Source of the DNA: Ruminococcus flavefaciens ND2009
Lineage (GTDB): Bacteria > Bacillota > Clostridia > Oscillospirales > Ruminococcaceae
Length of the DNA stretch: 64,000 nucleotides
NCBI RefSeq assembly: GCF_000621785.1
Contig: NZ_JHXI01000010.1
Span: 1-64,000, forward strand
Reading direction: 5' to 3'
Shown piece after piece: positions 25,641-34,118 of the stretch (within the stretch, counting starts at the first letter, position 1; each line of letters starts with the position of its first letter). Position numbers and translations under genes: made by a program. Below the pieces are notes generated by a model. That model saw nothing but the letters and a program-made list of their open reading frames with translations, had not been told where the DNA came from and ran no database searches.

Positions 25641-26297
25641 ATGACTCCGCAGGAAAGAAAAGCACGTTCCGAAAAGCTCATCACTGAAAAGGGCATAAGC
25701 ATACTCCCCTCCCTCCCCATGACGGAGGAGGCTTCTCAGGTAAAGCTCAGGAGCCTCGACGAGGTCTGTGCAAGAGCTGTTGCAGCTCTGCTCTCTACTC
25801 AGTACGCCATTGAGCTCAATGAAGGTCATACAGCAGAGGCTGTAACCTTCGCAGGTCTTATGGCTCACTTCGGCGTCCAGCACAAGCTCAATGCCAAGGA
25901 AAACCGCCTTGTCAGCGGAAAGGCTTCACAGCAGGACATCACCGATGTGGTCTGGGAGTACGAATGCTGCTGGTCTCTGTTCTGGGCTCTGGGTCTGGTT
26001 GAGGACATCTCCGACGCCAGTCAGATATGCGACTGTTTGCAGTCCATACGCTTTGTTTCTCAGACCGAGGGCTTTGAGGACTTCAGAAGCAGGTGCACTC
26101 TCCGCAGCAAGGACGAGATACTGGATATGCTGGACCTCTATTACCGCTATCACTGGGCAGTTGTGCAGCATGAGCATATCGACCCCAACTGCTCCGTGGG
26201 AGACCTTAACGGTGAGGTGGTCTTTGAGCGCAGACGCGGTCTTGAATGGCTCATCAGCGACACCGATGACTGGTATGATATATCCCTTGATACATAA
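25641..26297 (+). CDS. DUF4272 domain protein (218 aa)
   Basis: Cytoplasmic protein of unknown function. Family features: the N-terminal RSEKLITEKGISILPSLP, the central VVWEYECCWSLFWALGLVE and the C-terminal RRRGLEWLISDTDDWYDIS followed by LDT. No catalytic motif is known. RBS AAGGAGG precedes the start. It follows purE by 21 nt, and its stop overlaps the next start (TAATG), so it is embedded in the purine operon. The link to purine metabolism is by position only. Confidence 0.85.
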   Translation: MTPQERKARSEKLITEKGISILPSLPMTEEASQVKLRSLDEVCARAVAALLSTQYAIELNEGHTAEAVTFAGLMAHFGVQHKLNAKENRLVSGKASQQDITDVVWEYECCWSLFWALGLVEDISDASQICDCLQSIRFVSQTEGFEDFRSRCTLRSKDEILDMLDLYYRYHWAVVQHEHIDPNCSVGDLNGEVVFERRRGLEWLISDTDDWYDISLDT

Positions 26298-26944
26298 TGA
26301 AAAATTTCGATACACTTTTATTCGACCTTGACGGTACTCTTACCGACTCCACCGAGGGCATACTGGGCTGCCTTGTCTATGCTATAGAGCGCATGGGCTT
26401 TGAGGTGCCCGAGGATACCAACAAGTTCCTGGGGCCGCCCATAAGGCAGTCCTTTGCCGAGTTTCTCGGCATGAACGGAGAACAGGTGGACGAGGCGGTA
26501 AGGATATTCCGCGAGAGGTACTCGGACACGGGGCTCTTTGAGAACCGCGTTTACGACGGCATAACCGGGATGCTGGAAAGACTTAAAAGCGGCGGCAAAA
26601 GACTTATGGTCGCCACCAGCAAGCCTCAGGTCTATGCGGTGCGCATATTTGAAAGGTTCAGTCTGGCTCAGTATTTTGAGATAGTGGGCGGTGCGGAGCT
26701 TGACGGCTCCCGTGACTACAAGGATCAGGTCATCGAATATGTTCTCGCAAAGGCAGGAATCACCGACAGGAGCTCGGTGCTCATGATCGGCGACCGCCGA
26801 CAGGACGTTCTCGGCGCCCACAAGTCAGGTCTGAAATGTATGGGCATACTCTGGGGCTTCGGCTCCATGGAGGAGCTCACGCAGGCAGGCGCGGACTACA
26901 TCGCCCGCACACCGCAGGAGGCAGCAGATATGCTGCTCTCATAA
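26297..26944 (+). CDS. HAD-superfamily phosphatase, Gph/PGP-like (215 aa)
   Basis: Cytoplasmic phosphohydrolase. HAD motif I LLFDLDGTLTDST (residues 7-19) has both catalytic aspartates, motif II is VATSKPQ, and motif III/IV is MIGDRRQDVLGAHKSG with an Asp pair. The four-helix cap between residues 20 and 85 resembles phosphoglycolate and pyrophosphatase-type enzymes. The start codon overlaps the DUF4272 stop by one base. Likely substrates include phosphoglycolate or a nucleotide monophosphate; the latter would suit the purine context but is not shown by the sequence. Confidence 0.9.
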   Translation: MKNFDTLLFDLDGTLTDSTEGILGCLVYAIERMGFEVPEDTNKFLGPPIRQSFAEFLGMNGEQVDEAVRIFRERYSDTGLFENRVYDGITGMLERLKSGGKRLMVATSKPQVYAVRIFERFSLAQYFEIVGGAELDGSRDYKDQVIEYVLAKAGITDRSSVLMIGDRRQDVLGAHKSGLKCMGILWGFGSMEELTQAGADYIARTPQEAADMLLS

Positions 26945-26966
26945 CATGATACAGGGGGAAAATATT

Positions 26967-27179
26967 ATGGCAAGACCGACTGTCAAAATTGACGATGAAA
27001 AAAATGAGCAGCGCTTCGAGTTCATATCTGAGCAGTGTTACTATGGTAACCCATATTTAGTGCTCGTGGACAAGGTCACAGGTGTTACCTATGCGACCGT
27101 GGGAGGAGACGGAAGGCTCACCCCTCTGCTTGACAAAGACGGCAAGCCTTACGTCGATCCGCGCTTCGGCAGCAGATAA
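26967..27179 (+). CDS. DUF6440 family small protein, copy 1 (70 aa)
   Basis: Small soluble protein with the pattern QRFEFISEQ ... LVLVDKVTGVTYATVGG ... LTPLLDKDGKPYVDPRF, which I recognise as the DUF6440 fold (short beta-rich domain). The start at 26967 follows AGGGGGAA; an earlier ATG at 26946 lacks a site. It is the first of a tandem pair with the gene at 27207-27422. Function is unknown. Confidence 0.78.
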   Translation: MARPTVKIDDEKNEQRFEFISEQCYYGNPYLVLVDKVTGVTYATVGGDGRLTPLLDKDGKPYVDPRFGSR

Positions 27180-27206
27180 ACAGTTTCGGTAAAGGGGGAA
27201 AATGAA

Positions 27207-27422
27207 ATGTTCGGCAATAAAAACCAACCTCAGCTTCCGCAGCGTTTTGAAATGCTGTCGGAACAGTACATAAGCACTTCCACATATGTAACTCTTGTGG
27301 ACACAGTCACCGGCGTTACCTATGTGAGCGTAACACATTGTGGAGAATCTCCCACTATCATGCAGCCTCTCCTCGACAGGGACGGAAAGCCCTATATCGA
27401 CCCGAGATACGGCGGCAGATAA
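27207..27422 (+). CDS. DUF6440 family small protein, copy 2 (71 aa)
   Basis: Paralogue of 26967-27179: QRFEMLSEQ ... YVTLVDTVTGVTYVSVTH ... QPLLDRDGKPYIDPRYGG. The two differ mostly in the loop before QPLLDRDGKPY. RBS AAAGGGGG lies 9 nt upstream. The 78-nt gap to purC contains a possible TATAAT (27465-27470) but no -35 that I can support. Function is unknown. Confidence 0.78.
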   Translation: MFGNKNQPQLPQRFEMLSEQYISTSTYVTLVDTVTGVTYVSVTHCGESPTIMQPLLDRDGKPYIDPRYGGR

Positions 27423-27500
27423 TTTTTCAAGCCTACAATTTCCGCAATGCTGCGGGATTGCATATATAATCATTTATATATCTCAAGGAGGAATTTTAAA

Positions 27501-28220
27501 ATGTCAAACATCGAAAAGAAGGAACAGCTCTATGAAGGCAAGGCCAAGAAGGTCTATGCTACAAATGATCCCGACCTCGTGATCGTAGATTACAAGGACG
27601 ACGCAACTGCGTTCAACGGTGAAAAGAAGGGCACTATCGCTGGCAAGGGCGTCATCAACAACAAGATGACAAACTTCATGTTCAAGATGCTCGAAAAGGA
27701 AGGCGTTCCCACACATCTGGTCGAGGAGATCAGCGACCGCGAGACTATTGTCAAGAAGGTCTCCATCGTTCCCCTTGAGGTCATCATCAGAAACGTCGCA
27801 GCAGGCAGCTTCTCAAAGAGAATGGGCGTTGAGGAAGGCAAGCAGCTCCTCTGTCCTATCCTTGAGTACAGCTACAAGAACGACGATCTGGGCGATCCCT
27901 TTATCAATGACTACTATGCACTGGCTCTCGGCATTGCTACAAAGGAAGAGCTGGATACTATCGCCAAGTATGCTTTCAAGGTAAATGAGTTCATGGTAAA
28001 GTTCTTCAAGGGTCTCAATATCGACCTCATCGACTTCAAGATCGAGTTCGGTAAGACATCCGACGGAACTATCATCCTGGCTGACGAGATCTCTCCCGAC
28101 ACCTGCCGCTTCTGGGATTCCACAACTCACGAGAAGCTGGACAAGGACCGCTTCCGCAGAGATATGGGCGGCGTTGAAGAAGCTTACCAGGAAATCATGA
28201 AGAGACTTATGGGAGAATAA
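27501..28220 (+). CDS. purC: SAICAR synthase PurC
   Basis: Joins aspartate to CAIR with ATP. Signatures: [13 protein letters not shown] (residues 10-22), [36 protein letters not shown] and [14 protein letters not shown] with the substrate-binding Asp/Ser. Length 239 is standard. RBS AAGGAGG precedes the start. Only 3 nt separate it from purF. Confidence 0.97.
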   Translation: MSNIEKKEQLYEGKAKKVYATNDPDLVIVDYKDDATAFNGEKKGTIAGKGVINNKMTNFMFKMLEKEGVPTHLVEEISDRETIVKKVSIVPLEVIIRNVAAGSFSKRMGVEEGKQLLCPILEYSYKNDDLGDPFINDYYALALGIATKEELDTIAKYAFKVNEFMVKFFKGLNIDLIDFKIEFGKTSDGTIILADEISPDTCRFWDSTTHEKLDKDRFRRDMGGVEEAYQEIMKRLMGE

Positions 28221-28223
28221 TAT

Positions 28224-29648
28224 ATGGGCGGTTTTTTTGGTGCAGCCTCTAAGAATGACTGCGTTACCGACGTATTTTTCGGAACAGACTATCATTCACA
28301 TCTCGGTACAAGAAGAGGCGGTATGACCTCCTATTCCGAGGAAAACGGTTTCCAGAGAAATATCCACAGCATCGAGAATTCTCCCTTCCGTACAAAGTTC
28401 GAGAATGACGTTGTGAATATGAGGGGCAAGCTCTGTATCGGCTGTATCAGCGATACAGACCCCCAGCCTATCCTGGTGCGCTCAAAGCTTGGTCTCTATG
28501 CAGTATGTTCAGTGGGCATAATCCGCAATGCGGACGCTCTCGTGAACGAGCTCCTTGAAAAGGGCTGCGCCAACTTTGAGGCAATGAGCAGCGGAAACAT
28601 CAACTCCGGCGACCTCATCGGCGCTCTTATCGCCCAGAAGGACAGCTTCGTGGACGGTATCCGCTATGCACAGGAAAAGATTGAGGGAACTATGTCCCTT
28701 ATCATACTTACAAAGACCAGTATCATCGCTGCAAGAGATCAGTACGGAAGACTTCCCATAATCATCGGAAAGAGAAGCGACGGCTTCTGCCTTTCAACAG
28801 AGTCATTTGCCTTCCAGAAGCTGGGCTATACCACACATAAAGAGCTTCAGGCAGGCGAGATCGTTGAGCTCACAGCCGATGACTGCAGGACCATCGCTGA
28901 GGGCGATCCCTCAAAGATGAAGATATGCACCTTCCTCTGGACCTACTACGGCTATCCCAATGCTGTATATGAGGGCGTAAACGTAGAGGTGATGCGTACA
29001 CGCAACGGCGAGATCATGGCTGAGAACGACATCAAGAACGGCAGGCTCCCCGATGTTGACTATATCTGCGGCGTTCCCGATTCGGGTACCCCCCATGCTA
29101 TCGGCTATGCCAACAGGAGCGGTATACCCTTCGCAAGACCATTCATCAAGTATACCCCCACATGGCCCAGAAGCTTCATGCCCACCAACCAGAGCATGAG
29201 AAACCAGGTGGCAAAGATGAAGCTCATTCCCGTTCATGACCTTATAAACGGCAAGAAGCTCCTCTTTGTCGATGACAGTATCGTAAGAGGCACACAGATG
29301 AGAGAGACAGTAGAGTTCCTCTATGAGCACGGCGCCAAGGAAGTACATATGCGCTCTGCCTGTCCCCCTATCATGTACGGCTGCAAGTACCTCAACTTCT
29401 CACGCAGCACCTCCGAGATGGAGCTCATCGCACGCCAGATAATCGACGAATTTGAAGGTCCCGTGGGCGTGAGACACATCGAGGAATACAGCAACTCTGC
29501 AACAGAGAGAGGCCGCAGGCTCAGAGATGAGATCTGCAAGAGGCTCCGCCTCACCTCACTTGAGTTCCAGACACTTGAGGGCACAGAAAAGGCTGTGGGA
29601 CTTGACTCCTGCGGACTCTGCACCTACTGCTGGAACGGCAAAGAATAA
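28224..29648 (+). CDS. purF: PurF-family amidophosphoribosyltransferase lacking the Cys nucleophile (474 aa)
   Basis: Homologue of the first enzyme of purine synthesis, which makes phosphoribosylamine from PRPP and glutamine. The phosphoribosyltransferase domain is intact: PRPP loop [14 protein letters not shown] at about residues 347-360, and upstream [16 protein letters not shown]-terminal cysteines ([11 protein letters not shown]) fit the iron-sulphur form. The N-terminal glutaminase domain starts [13 protein letters not shown], with Gly where Cys2 (MCGIxG) should be, although the rest of the Ntn domain is kept ([12 protein letters not shown]-like [11 protein letters not shown]). I recall similar MGGFFG starts in some anaerobes, so this may be a natural subfamily using ammonia or another residue. 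No second purF is in the window. Confidence 0.88.
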   Translation: MGGFFGAASKNDCVTDVFFGTDYHSHLGTRRGGMTSYSEENGFQRNIHSIENSPFRTKFENDVVNMRGKLCIGCISDTDPQPILVRSKLGLYAVCSVGIIRNADALVNELLEKGCANFEAMSSGNINSGDLIGALIAQKDSFVDGIRYAQEKIEGTMSLIILTKTSIIAARDQYGRLPIIIGKRSDGFCLSTESFAFQKLGYTTHKELQAGEIVELTADDCRTIAEGDPSKMKICTFLWTYYGYPNAVYEGVNVEVMRTRNGEIMAENDIKNGRLPDVDYICGVPDSGTPHAIGYANRSGIPFARPFIKYTPTWPRSFMPTNQSMRNQVAKMKLIPVHDLINGKKLLFVDDSIVRGTQMRETVEFLYEHGAKEVHMRSACPPIMYGCKYLNFSRSTSEMELIARQIIDEFEGPVGVRHIEEYSNSATERGRRLRDEICKRLRLTSLEFQTLEGTEKAVGLDSCGLCTYCWNGKE

Positions 29649-29663
29649 TCAATGTAACCGACT

Positions 29664-29736
29664 GTAGGGGCTGGCGTCCTCGACAGCCCGTAGAATATAT
29701 ACGCTTTGCGGGACGTCGAGGACGCCGTCCCCTACA
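29664..29736. repeat. Long imperfect palindrome between purF and purM
   Basis: Arms 29664-29691 and 29709-29736 pair over about 24 of 28 positions, with an 18-nt loop. The right arm, read on the minus strand, is identical over 27 nt to 41392-41418. In the purine transcript it would form a stable hairpin without a T run, so it may affect mRNA stability or read-through rather than terminate. The two arms contain GGCGTCCTCGAC and its complement. Confidence 0.85.
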
Positions 29737-29758
29737 CTTATGTCATGGAGGTAGATCA

Positions 29759-30796
29759 ATGAACAACAGTTTTTCCGAAAGCTACAAGAAGGCAGGCGTT
29801 GACGTTACCGCAGGCTATAAGTCTGTGGAGCTCATGAAGCAGCACATCGCCCGCACTATGATCCCCGGCGCCCTTTCCGGTATAGGCGGCTTCGGCGGTC
29901 TCTTTGAGCTTGACCTTACAGGTATAAGCAAGCCCGTTCTCGTTTCGGGTACAGACGGCGTAGGTACAAAGATCAAGCTGGCTTTCATCATGGACAAGCA
30001 TGACACAGTCGGCATCGACTGCGTTGCAATGTGCGTCAACGATATAATCTGCTGCGGCGCAAAGCCCCAGTTCTTCCTTGACTATATCGCCTGCGGCAAG
30101 AACTTCCCCGAGAAGATCGCTACCATAGTTTCAGGCGTTGCAGAGGGCTGCGTTCAGGCACAGTGCGCTCTCATCGGCGGCGAGACCGCAGAACACCCCG
30201 GTCTTATGCCTGAGGACGAATATGACCTTGCAGGCTTCTCCGTCGGCGTTGTTGATAAGGACAAGATCCTCCAGCCCGACACACAGAAGGCAGGCGACGT
30301 TCTCATCGCTATCAAGTCAAGCGGCGTTCACTCAAACGGCTTCTCACTGGTAAGAAGAGTGTTCGACGTAAACGAGCAGAATCTCGCAATGCACTTCGAT
30401 GACCTGGGAACTACCCTGGGCGAGTGCCTGCTGACTCCTACACGCATCTATGTAAAGGCTGTAATGAGACTCCTGGACAGCGTTAAGGTAAAGTCTATAT
30501 CACATATCACAGGCGGCGGCTTCTATGAGAATATCCCCCGCTCGCTCCCGAAAAATCTCGCTGCAAAGATCGAGAGGAACGCTGTTCAGGTGCTCCCCAT
30601 CTTCGACCTCATCCAGAGAACAGGCGATATTCCCGAGAGAGATATGTTCAATACATTCAACATGGGCGTCGGCATGATCGTCTCTGTTGACAAGAATGAC
30701 GCAGATAAGGCTGTTGCCGCTATCAAGGCAGCAGGCGAGGACGCTTATGTGCTCGGCGAACTTGTTGAGTCAGAGGAAGGCGTTATCATCTGCTGA
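29759..30796 (+). CDS. purM: Phosphoribosylformylglycinamidine cyclo-ligase PurM
   Basis: AIR synthetase, ATP-dependent ring closure in purine synthesis. Signatures: [61 protein letters not shown] and [12 protein letters not shown]. Length 345 is normal. The start at 29759 has a GGAGG site nearby. It is separated from purF by the palindromic element. Followed by 120 nt without a recognised feature before the expansin gene. Confidence 0.97.
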   Translation: MNNSFSESYKKAGVDVTAGYKSVELMKQHIARTMIPGALSGIGGFGGLFELDLTGISKPVLVSGTDGVGTKIKLAFIMDKHDTVGIDCVAMCVNDIICCGAKPQFFLDYIACGKNFPEKIATIVSGVAEGCVQAQCALIGGETAEHPGLMPEDEYDLAGFSVGVVDKDKILQPDTQKAGDVLIAIKSSGVHSNGFSLVRRVFDVNEQNLAMHFDDLGTTLGECLLTPTRIYVKAVMRLLDSVKVKSISHITGGGFYENIPRSLPKNLAAKIERNAVQVLPIFDLIQRTGDIPERDMFNTFNMGVGMIVSVDKNDADKAVAAIKAAGEDAYVLGELVESEEGVIIC

Positions 30797-30917
30797 TGGA
30801 ATAATCAAAGCTGTTATCATTGCAAAAGCCGCATCAGTATTCGGATCATGAGCCGTATCAGTTTCTATTGTTCAGAGATAAGGGGATCCGGGATAATTTT
30901 TACAGGCGGTGATGTAT

Positions 30918-31799
30918 ATGAAATTACGCAGATCGGCAGCCGCGGGTATGCTCCTTGCAGTCCTTGCGGCTATGCCCCTTTATGGCGGCGCAGCTGCGGA
31001 CATACCTATGGACTATAACTCAGACGGCGTTGTGGACTCGCTGGACATGATAGCCGCAAGAAAAGACAGCGAGATCTCAAGGGCAGAGCTGAACGCTCTC
31101 CAGAAGTTCCTGCTGGGCGTGAACGGCAAGATACCCACAGAGTTCACCATTCCCGACTATCCCATCGACGAGAGCTGTATCCTTGAACCCAAGGGCACCG
31201 TCCACACGGGCGAGGGCACCTTCTACGGCGGCGGATATACAGGCGGTCACGCTATGCTTGACCCCGTTTCCCGTGATTACTGGATAGTCGCTATGAACCA
31301 CGCCGACTACAATGAGGCTCAGCTTGCAGGCGCCTACTTAGAGGTCACAGGCGAGCTGGGTACCATCAAAATGCTGGTTACAGACGAGCTTCCCGAGGGC
31401 AAAAAGGGAGACCTTGACCTGTACACGGACGCCTTCCCCCTCATCGCACCCGTTGAGAAGGGCAGAGTTCCCGTGAGCTGGAAGATAATCCCTCTTGACT
31501 CTGCGGAGAATGCTCCCATTTCATTCAAATACAAAGAGGGCAGCACGGAATTCTGGTGCGGAGTTCAGGTACGCAACCACCGCTACCCCATCACAAAGCT
31601 GGAATACCTTGACGAAAACGGCGAATTCGTGGAGATCCCCCGCCGTCCGTACAATTACTTTGAGTCCCGCGATATGGGCAAGGGCCCTTTTACCTTCCGT
31701 ATCACCGACATCTACGGACAGGTGGTGGTAGACGAGGATATACCGCTCTGCTACGACGATACCGTTATAATACAGGGACACGTCCAGTTCCCCGAATAA
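30918..31799 (+). CDS. Secreted bacterial expansin with N-terminal half-dockerin (293 aa)
   Basis: Non-hydrolytic cell-wall-loosening protein acting outside the cell. Residues 1-27 are a signal peptide (AGMLLAVLAAMPLYGGAAA). Residues 32-70 hold one dockerin-type calcium loop (MDYNSDGVVDSLDMIAARK) followed by a helix (SRAELNALQKFLLG), but no second loop. D1, the GH45-like double-psi barrel, spans about 95-195 (GTFYGGGYTGGHAMLDP ... VTDELPEGKKGDLDL with the key Asp). D2, the CBM63-like domain, follows with EGSTEFWCGVQVRNHRYPI and RPYNYF; aromatic residues at F212, W213 and the Tyr of YNYF match the flat binding face of BsEXLX1. Start chosen at 30918 for AGGCGGT spacing. It lies inside the purine cluster, a surprising location. 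Confidence 0.88.
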   Translation: MKLRRSAAAGMLLAVLAAMPLYGGAAADIPMDYNSDGVVDSLDMIAARKDSEISRAELNALQKFLLGVNGKIPTEFTIPDYPIDESCILEPKGTVHTGEGTFYGGGYTGGHAMLDPVSRDYWIVAMNHADYNEAQLAGAYLEVTGELGTIKMLVTDELPEGKKGDLDLYTDAFPLIAPVEKGRVPVSWKIIPLDSAENAPISFKYKEGSTEFWCGVQVRNHRYPITKLEYLDENGEFVEIPRRPYNYFESRDMGKGPFTFRITDIYGQVVVDEDIPLCYDDTVIIQGHVQFPE

Positions 31800-31801
31800 T
31801 T

Positions 31802-32269
31802 ATGAATGTAAAAAAGATAGATCTGATATGGGCAGCCGTTTCCATGTTCATCGTGGGCTTTTCCTTCTATCACGGCTGGCTGCTGTTCGGCTTCGTTCTC
31901 ATTTATGTCCTTATGGCTGCTATCTTCACAGGTCATATAATGAAGATAAAAAAGAGCATCAGAAACACCGTCACCGTCTACGGTACGGTAAAGGACTACT
32001 TCGAGAAGGACAAGGGCAGGCACGTTTACCCCATACTCACTTATACCACCGAGGAGGGGCGCGATGTCACCTCCACCTATACGGTACAGGACAATAAAAA
32101 GCGCTATGACATCGGCAGCGAGGAGCTCATATGCTATGACCCCCAGGACCCCATGTTCTTCTATTTTGCAGGACGTGAGGAGGAGCTCACCAGAGACTAT
32201 GTCCGATTTCTTTTCATAGGCGGAGTTCTGGCAGCTATAGTGCTTATCTTAGCCCTGGCAACGATGTAA
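31802..32269 (+). CDS. DUF3592-like membrane protein (155 aa)
   Basis: Starts 2 nt after the expansin stop. Two N-terminal membrane helices (LIWAAVSMFIVGFSFYHG and LFGFVLIYVLMAAIF), a central soluble domain with TVYGTVKDYFEKDKGRHVYPI and TSTYTVQD, and a C-terminal helix (FLFIGGVLAAIVLILALA). The topology and the GTVKDY...YPILTYT pattern resemble DUF3592 proteins. No separate RBS is apparent, so translation may be coupled with the expansin gene. Function unknown. Confidence 0.72.
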   Translation: MNVKKIDLIWAAVSMFIVGFSFYHGWLLFGFVLIYVLMAAIFTGHIMKIKKSIRNTVTVYGTVKDYFEKDKGRHVYPILTYTTEEGRDVTSTYTVQDNKKRYDIGSEELICYDPQDPMFFYFAGREEELTRDYVRFLFIGGVLAAIVLILALATM

Positions 32270-32285
32270 ACAGGAGGGACATATA

Positions 32286-32909
32286 ATGAAGAATATAGTC
32301 GTGCTCGTTTCGGGCGGCGGCACCAATTTGCAGGCGCTCATCGACGCCGAGAAGTCCGGCATCATAAAGAATGGCAGGATAACCTGTGTCATTGCCTCAA
32401 AGGAAGGCGTGTATGCTCTTGAAAGAGCCAAGAACAACGATATTCCTACAAGAGTCATCCCCCGCAAGAACTACGCGGACAGCGTCAGCTACAGCAAGGC
32501 TATCCTTGAAGCTCTCAATGAGGAAAAGGCAGACCTTGTGGTGCTGGCAGGCTTTATGACAATTCTCGACAAGTGCGTTACCTCGGCTTATGCCTATAAG
32601 ATAATAAACGTACACCCTGCACTTATCCCCTCTTTCTGCGGCGAGGGTTTCTACGGGCTCAAGGTCCACGAAGCGGCTCTTGCTTACGGTGTAAAGGTCA
32701 GCGGCGCTACCATACACTTTGTAAACGAGGAAGCTGACGCAGGCGCCATCATCCTTCAGGGTACGGTAAATGTGGAAAGGGACGATACTCCCGAGATACT
32801 CCAGCGCCGTATCATGGAAAACGTTGAGTGGAAGCTCCTTCCTCAGGCTGTATCCCTGTTCTGTCAGGACAGGATAGAGATAATCGGCGGAAAGGCTTAT
32901 GTAAAGTAA
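32286..32909 (+). CDS. purN: Phosphoribosylglycinamide formyltransferase PurN
   Basis: Folate-dependent GAR transformylase. Signatures: VLVSGGGTNLQALIDA (residues 6-21), VVLAGFMTIL, the catalytic IINVHPALIPSFCGEGFYG (Asn, His), and SGATIHFVNEEADAGAIILQ with the catalytic Asp. Length 207 is usual. RBS AGGAGGG precedes the start. Confidence 0.97.
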   Translation: MKNIVVLVSGGGTNLQALIDAEKSGIIKNGRITCVIASKEGVYALERAKNNDIPTRVIPRKNYADSVSYSKAILEALNEEKADLVVLAGFMTILDKCVTSAYAYKIINVHPALIPSFCGEGFYGLKVHEAALAYGVKVSGATIHFVNEEADAGAIILQGTVNVERDDTPEILQRRIMENVEWKLLPQAVSLFCQDRIEIIGGKAYVK

Positions 32910-32913
32910 GACT

Positions 32914-33501
32914 ATGGCTAAAATAAGGGAATTATGGGAAAAACAGACCGTTCAGAAGCTGTTTCTCTGCTTCTGGATGTATGCGGTGCTGGGCTGGTGC
33001 TACGAGGTATTCCTCGAGGTAGTGGTCTACCGCTGGGGCTTCACCAACAGGGGCGAGATGTTCGGACCTTACTGTCCGATATACGGTGTGGGAGCTCTGC
33101 TGTTTCTGCTAAGCTTCGGCTGGCTTATGAAGAAAAAGGACGTGAAATGGCTGAATATAGTCAAACCGCTCCTGATTTTCCTGGGCTGTATGGCAGTGGC
33201 AACAGCTGTTGAGCTCGCCGCGACCTATATACTCGAATACACCAAGGGCTCATGGCCGTGGCAGACTTATTCACGGTACAAGTACAACTTCCAGGCGCGT
33301 ATCGCCCTGAGCACCTCCGTCCGCTTCGGACTGGGAGGACTGCTGTTCATGTACATAGTACAGCCCTTGTTCGACAGGCTTCTCTCAAGACCGAAGCCCA
33401 AAACTATAAATATCATCGCAATAATCGTACTTATAATAGTCGTCACGGACTTTATCATCACCAAGGTCACAGGCTATACGCCTGTCCTTGCAGGCACCTG
33501 A
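32914..33501 (+). CDS. PF06541-type putative ABC-transporter membrane protein, copy 1 (195 aa)
   Basis: Polytopic membrane protein with about five helices. It shows the family features QKLFLCFWMYAVLGWCYEVF, FGPYCPIYGVGALL and GSWPWQTYSRYKYNFQARIAL. No ATPase or binding protein adjoins it, so transport is not established. It starts 4 nt after purN without a strong RBS. It is a tandem duplicate of 33523-34089; the N-terminal 55 residues are nearly identical in the two copies. Confidence 0.82.
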   Translation: MAKIRELWEKQTVQKLFLCFWMYAVLGWCYEVFLEVVVYRWGFTNRGEMFGPYCPIYGVGALLFLLSFGWLMKKKDVKWLNIVKPLLIFLGCMAVATAVELAATYILEYTKGSWPWQTYSRYKYNFQARIALSTSVRFGLGGLLFMYIVQPLFDRLLSRPKPKTINIIAIIVLIIVVTDFIITKVTGYTPVLAGT

Positions 33502-33522
33502 CGGCTGAGACTCACCAAAGCT

Positions 33523-34089
33523 ATGAAAAAGATAAAGGAATTATTGGAAAAGCAGACCGTTCAGAAGCTGTTTCTCTGCTTCTGGATGTATGCGATACTG
33601 GGCTGGTGCTATGAGGTATTCCTCGAAGTAGTGGTCTATAAATGGGGTTTTACCAATCTTGGTATAATGTTCGGGCCCTATTGCCCGATATACGCCGTGG
33701 GAGCACTTCTGTTCCTGCTGTTCTTCGGACGGTTCATGAAAAAAGAAGGGGGCATTGCCCTTCAGGTATCACGTCCCTTCATAGTTTTCTTCGGCAGTAT
33801 GGCTGTAGCTACGGCAGTTGAGCTGACAGGCACATACATACTGGAGTTCTTCACAGGCTCATGGCCCTGGAACACCTATGCGGACTATGATATAAACTTT
33901 CAGGCGAGGATAGCCCTGTCTCCCTCCCTGAGATTTGGCATGGGCGGACTGCTGTTTCTGTATTTCGTCCAGCCCTTCTACGACCGGCTTCTTTCAAAGC
34001 CAAAGCCGAAAACGCTCAATATCATTACAGCGGCTGTGCTTGTGACCGTCGTCACAGACTTTATACTGACGCTGATATTAAGATACTGA
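33523..34089 (+). CDS. PF06541-type putative ABC-transporter membrane protein, copy 2 (188 aa)
   Basis: Paralogue of the preceding gene: the same N-terminus (QKLFLCFWMYAILGWCYEVF), FGPYCPIYAVGALLF, TGSWPWNTYADYDINFQARI. Divergence is concentrated in the middle and C-terminus, suggesting a duplication followed by drift. Five predicted helices. The function of the pair is unknown. Confidence 0.82.
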   Translation: MKKIKELLEKQTVQKLFLCFWMYAILGWCYEVFLEVVVYKWGFTNLGIMFGPYCPIYAVGALLFLLFFGRFMKKEGGIALQVSRPFIVFFGSMAVATAVELTGTYILEFFTGSWPWNTYADYDINFQARIALSPSLRFGMGGLLFLYFVQPFYDRLLSKPKPKTLNIITAAVLVTVVTDFILTLILRY

Positions 34090-34118
34090 TAAACAATTAT
34101 CCGAAAGGAGTTATTATT

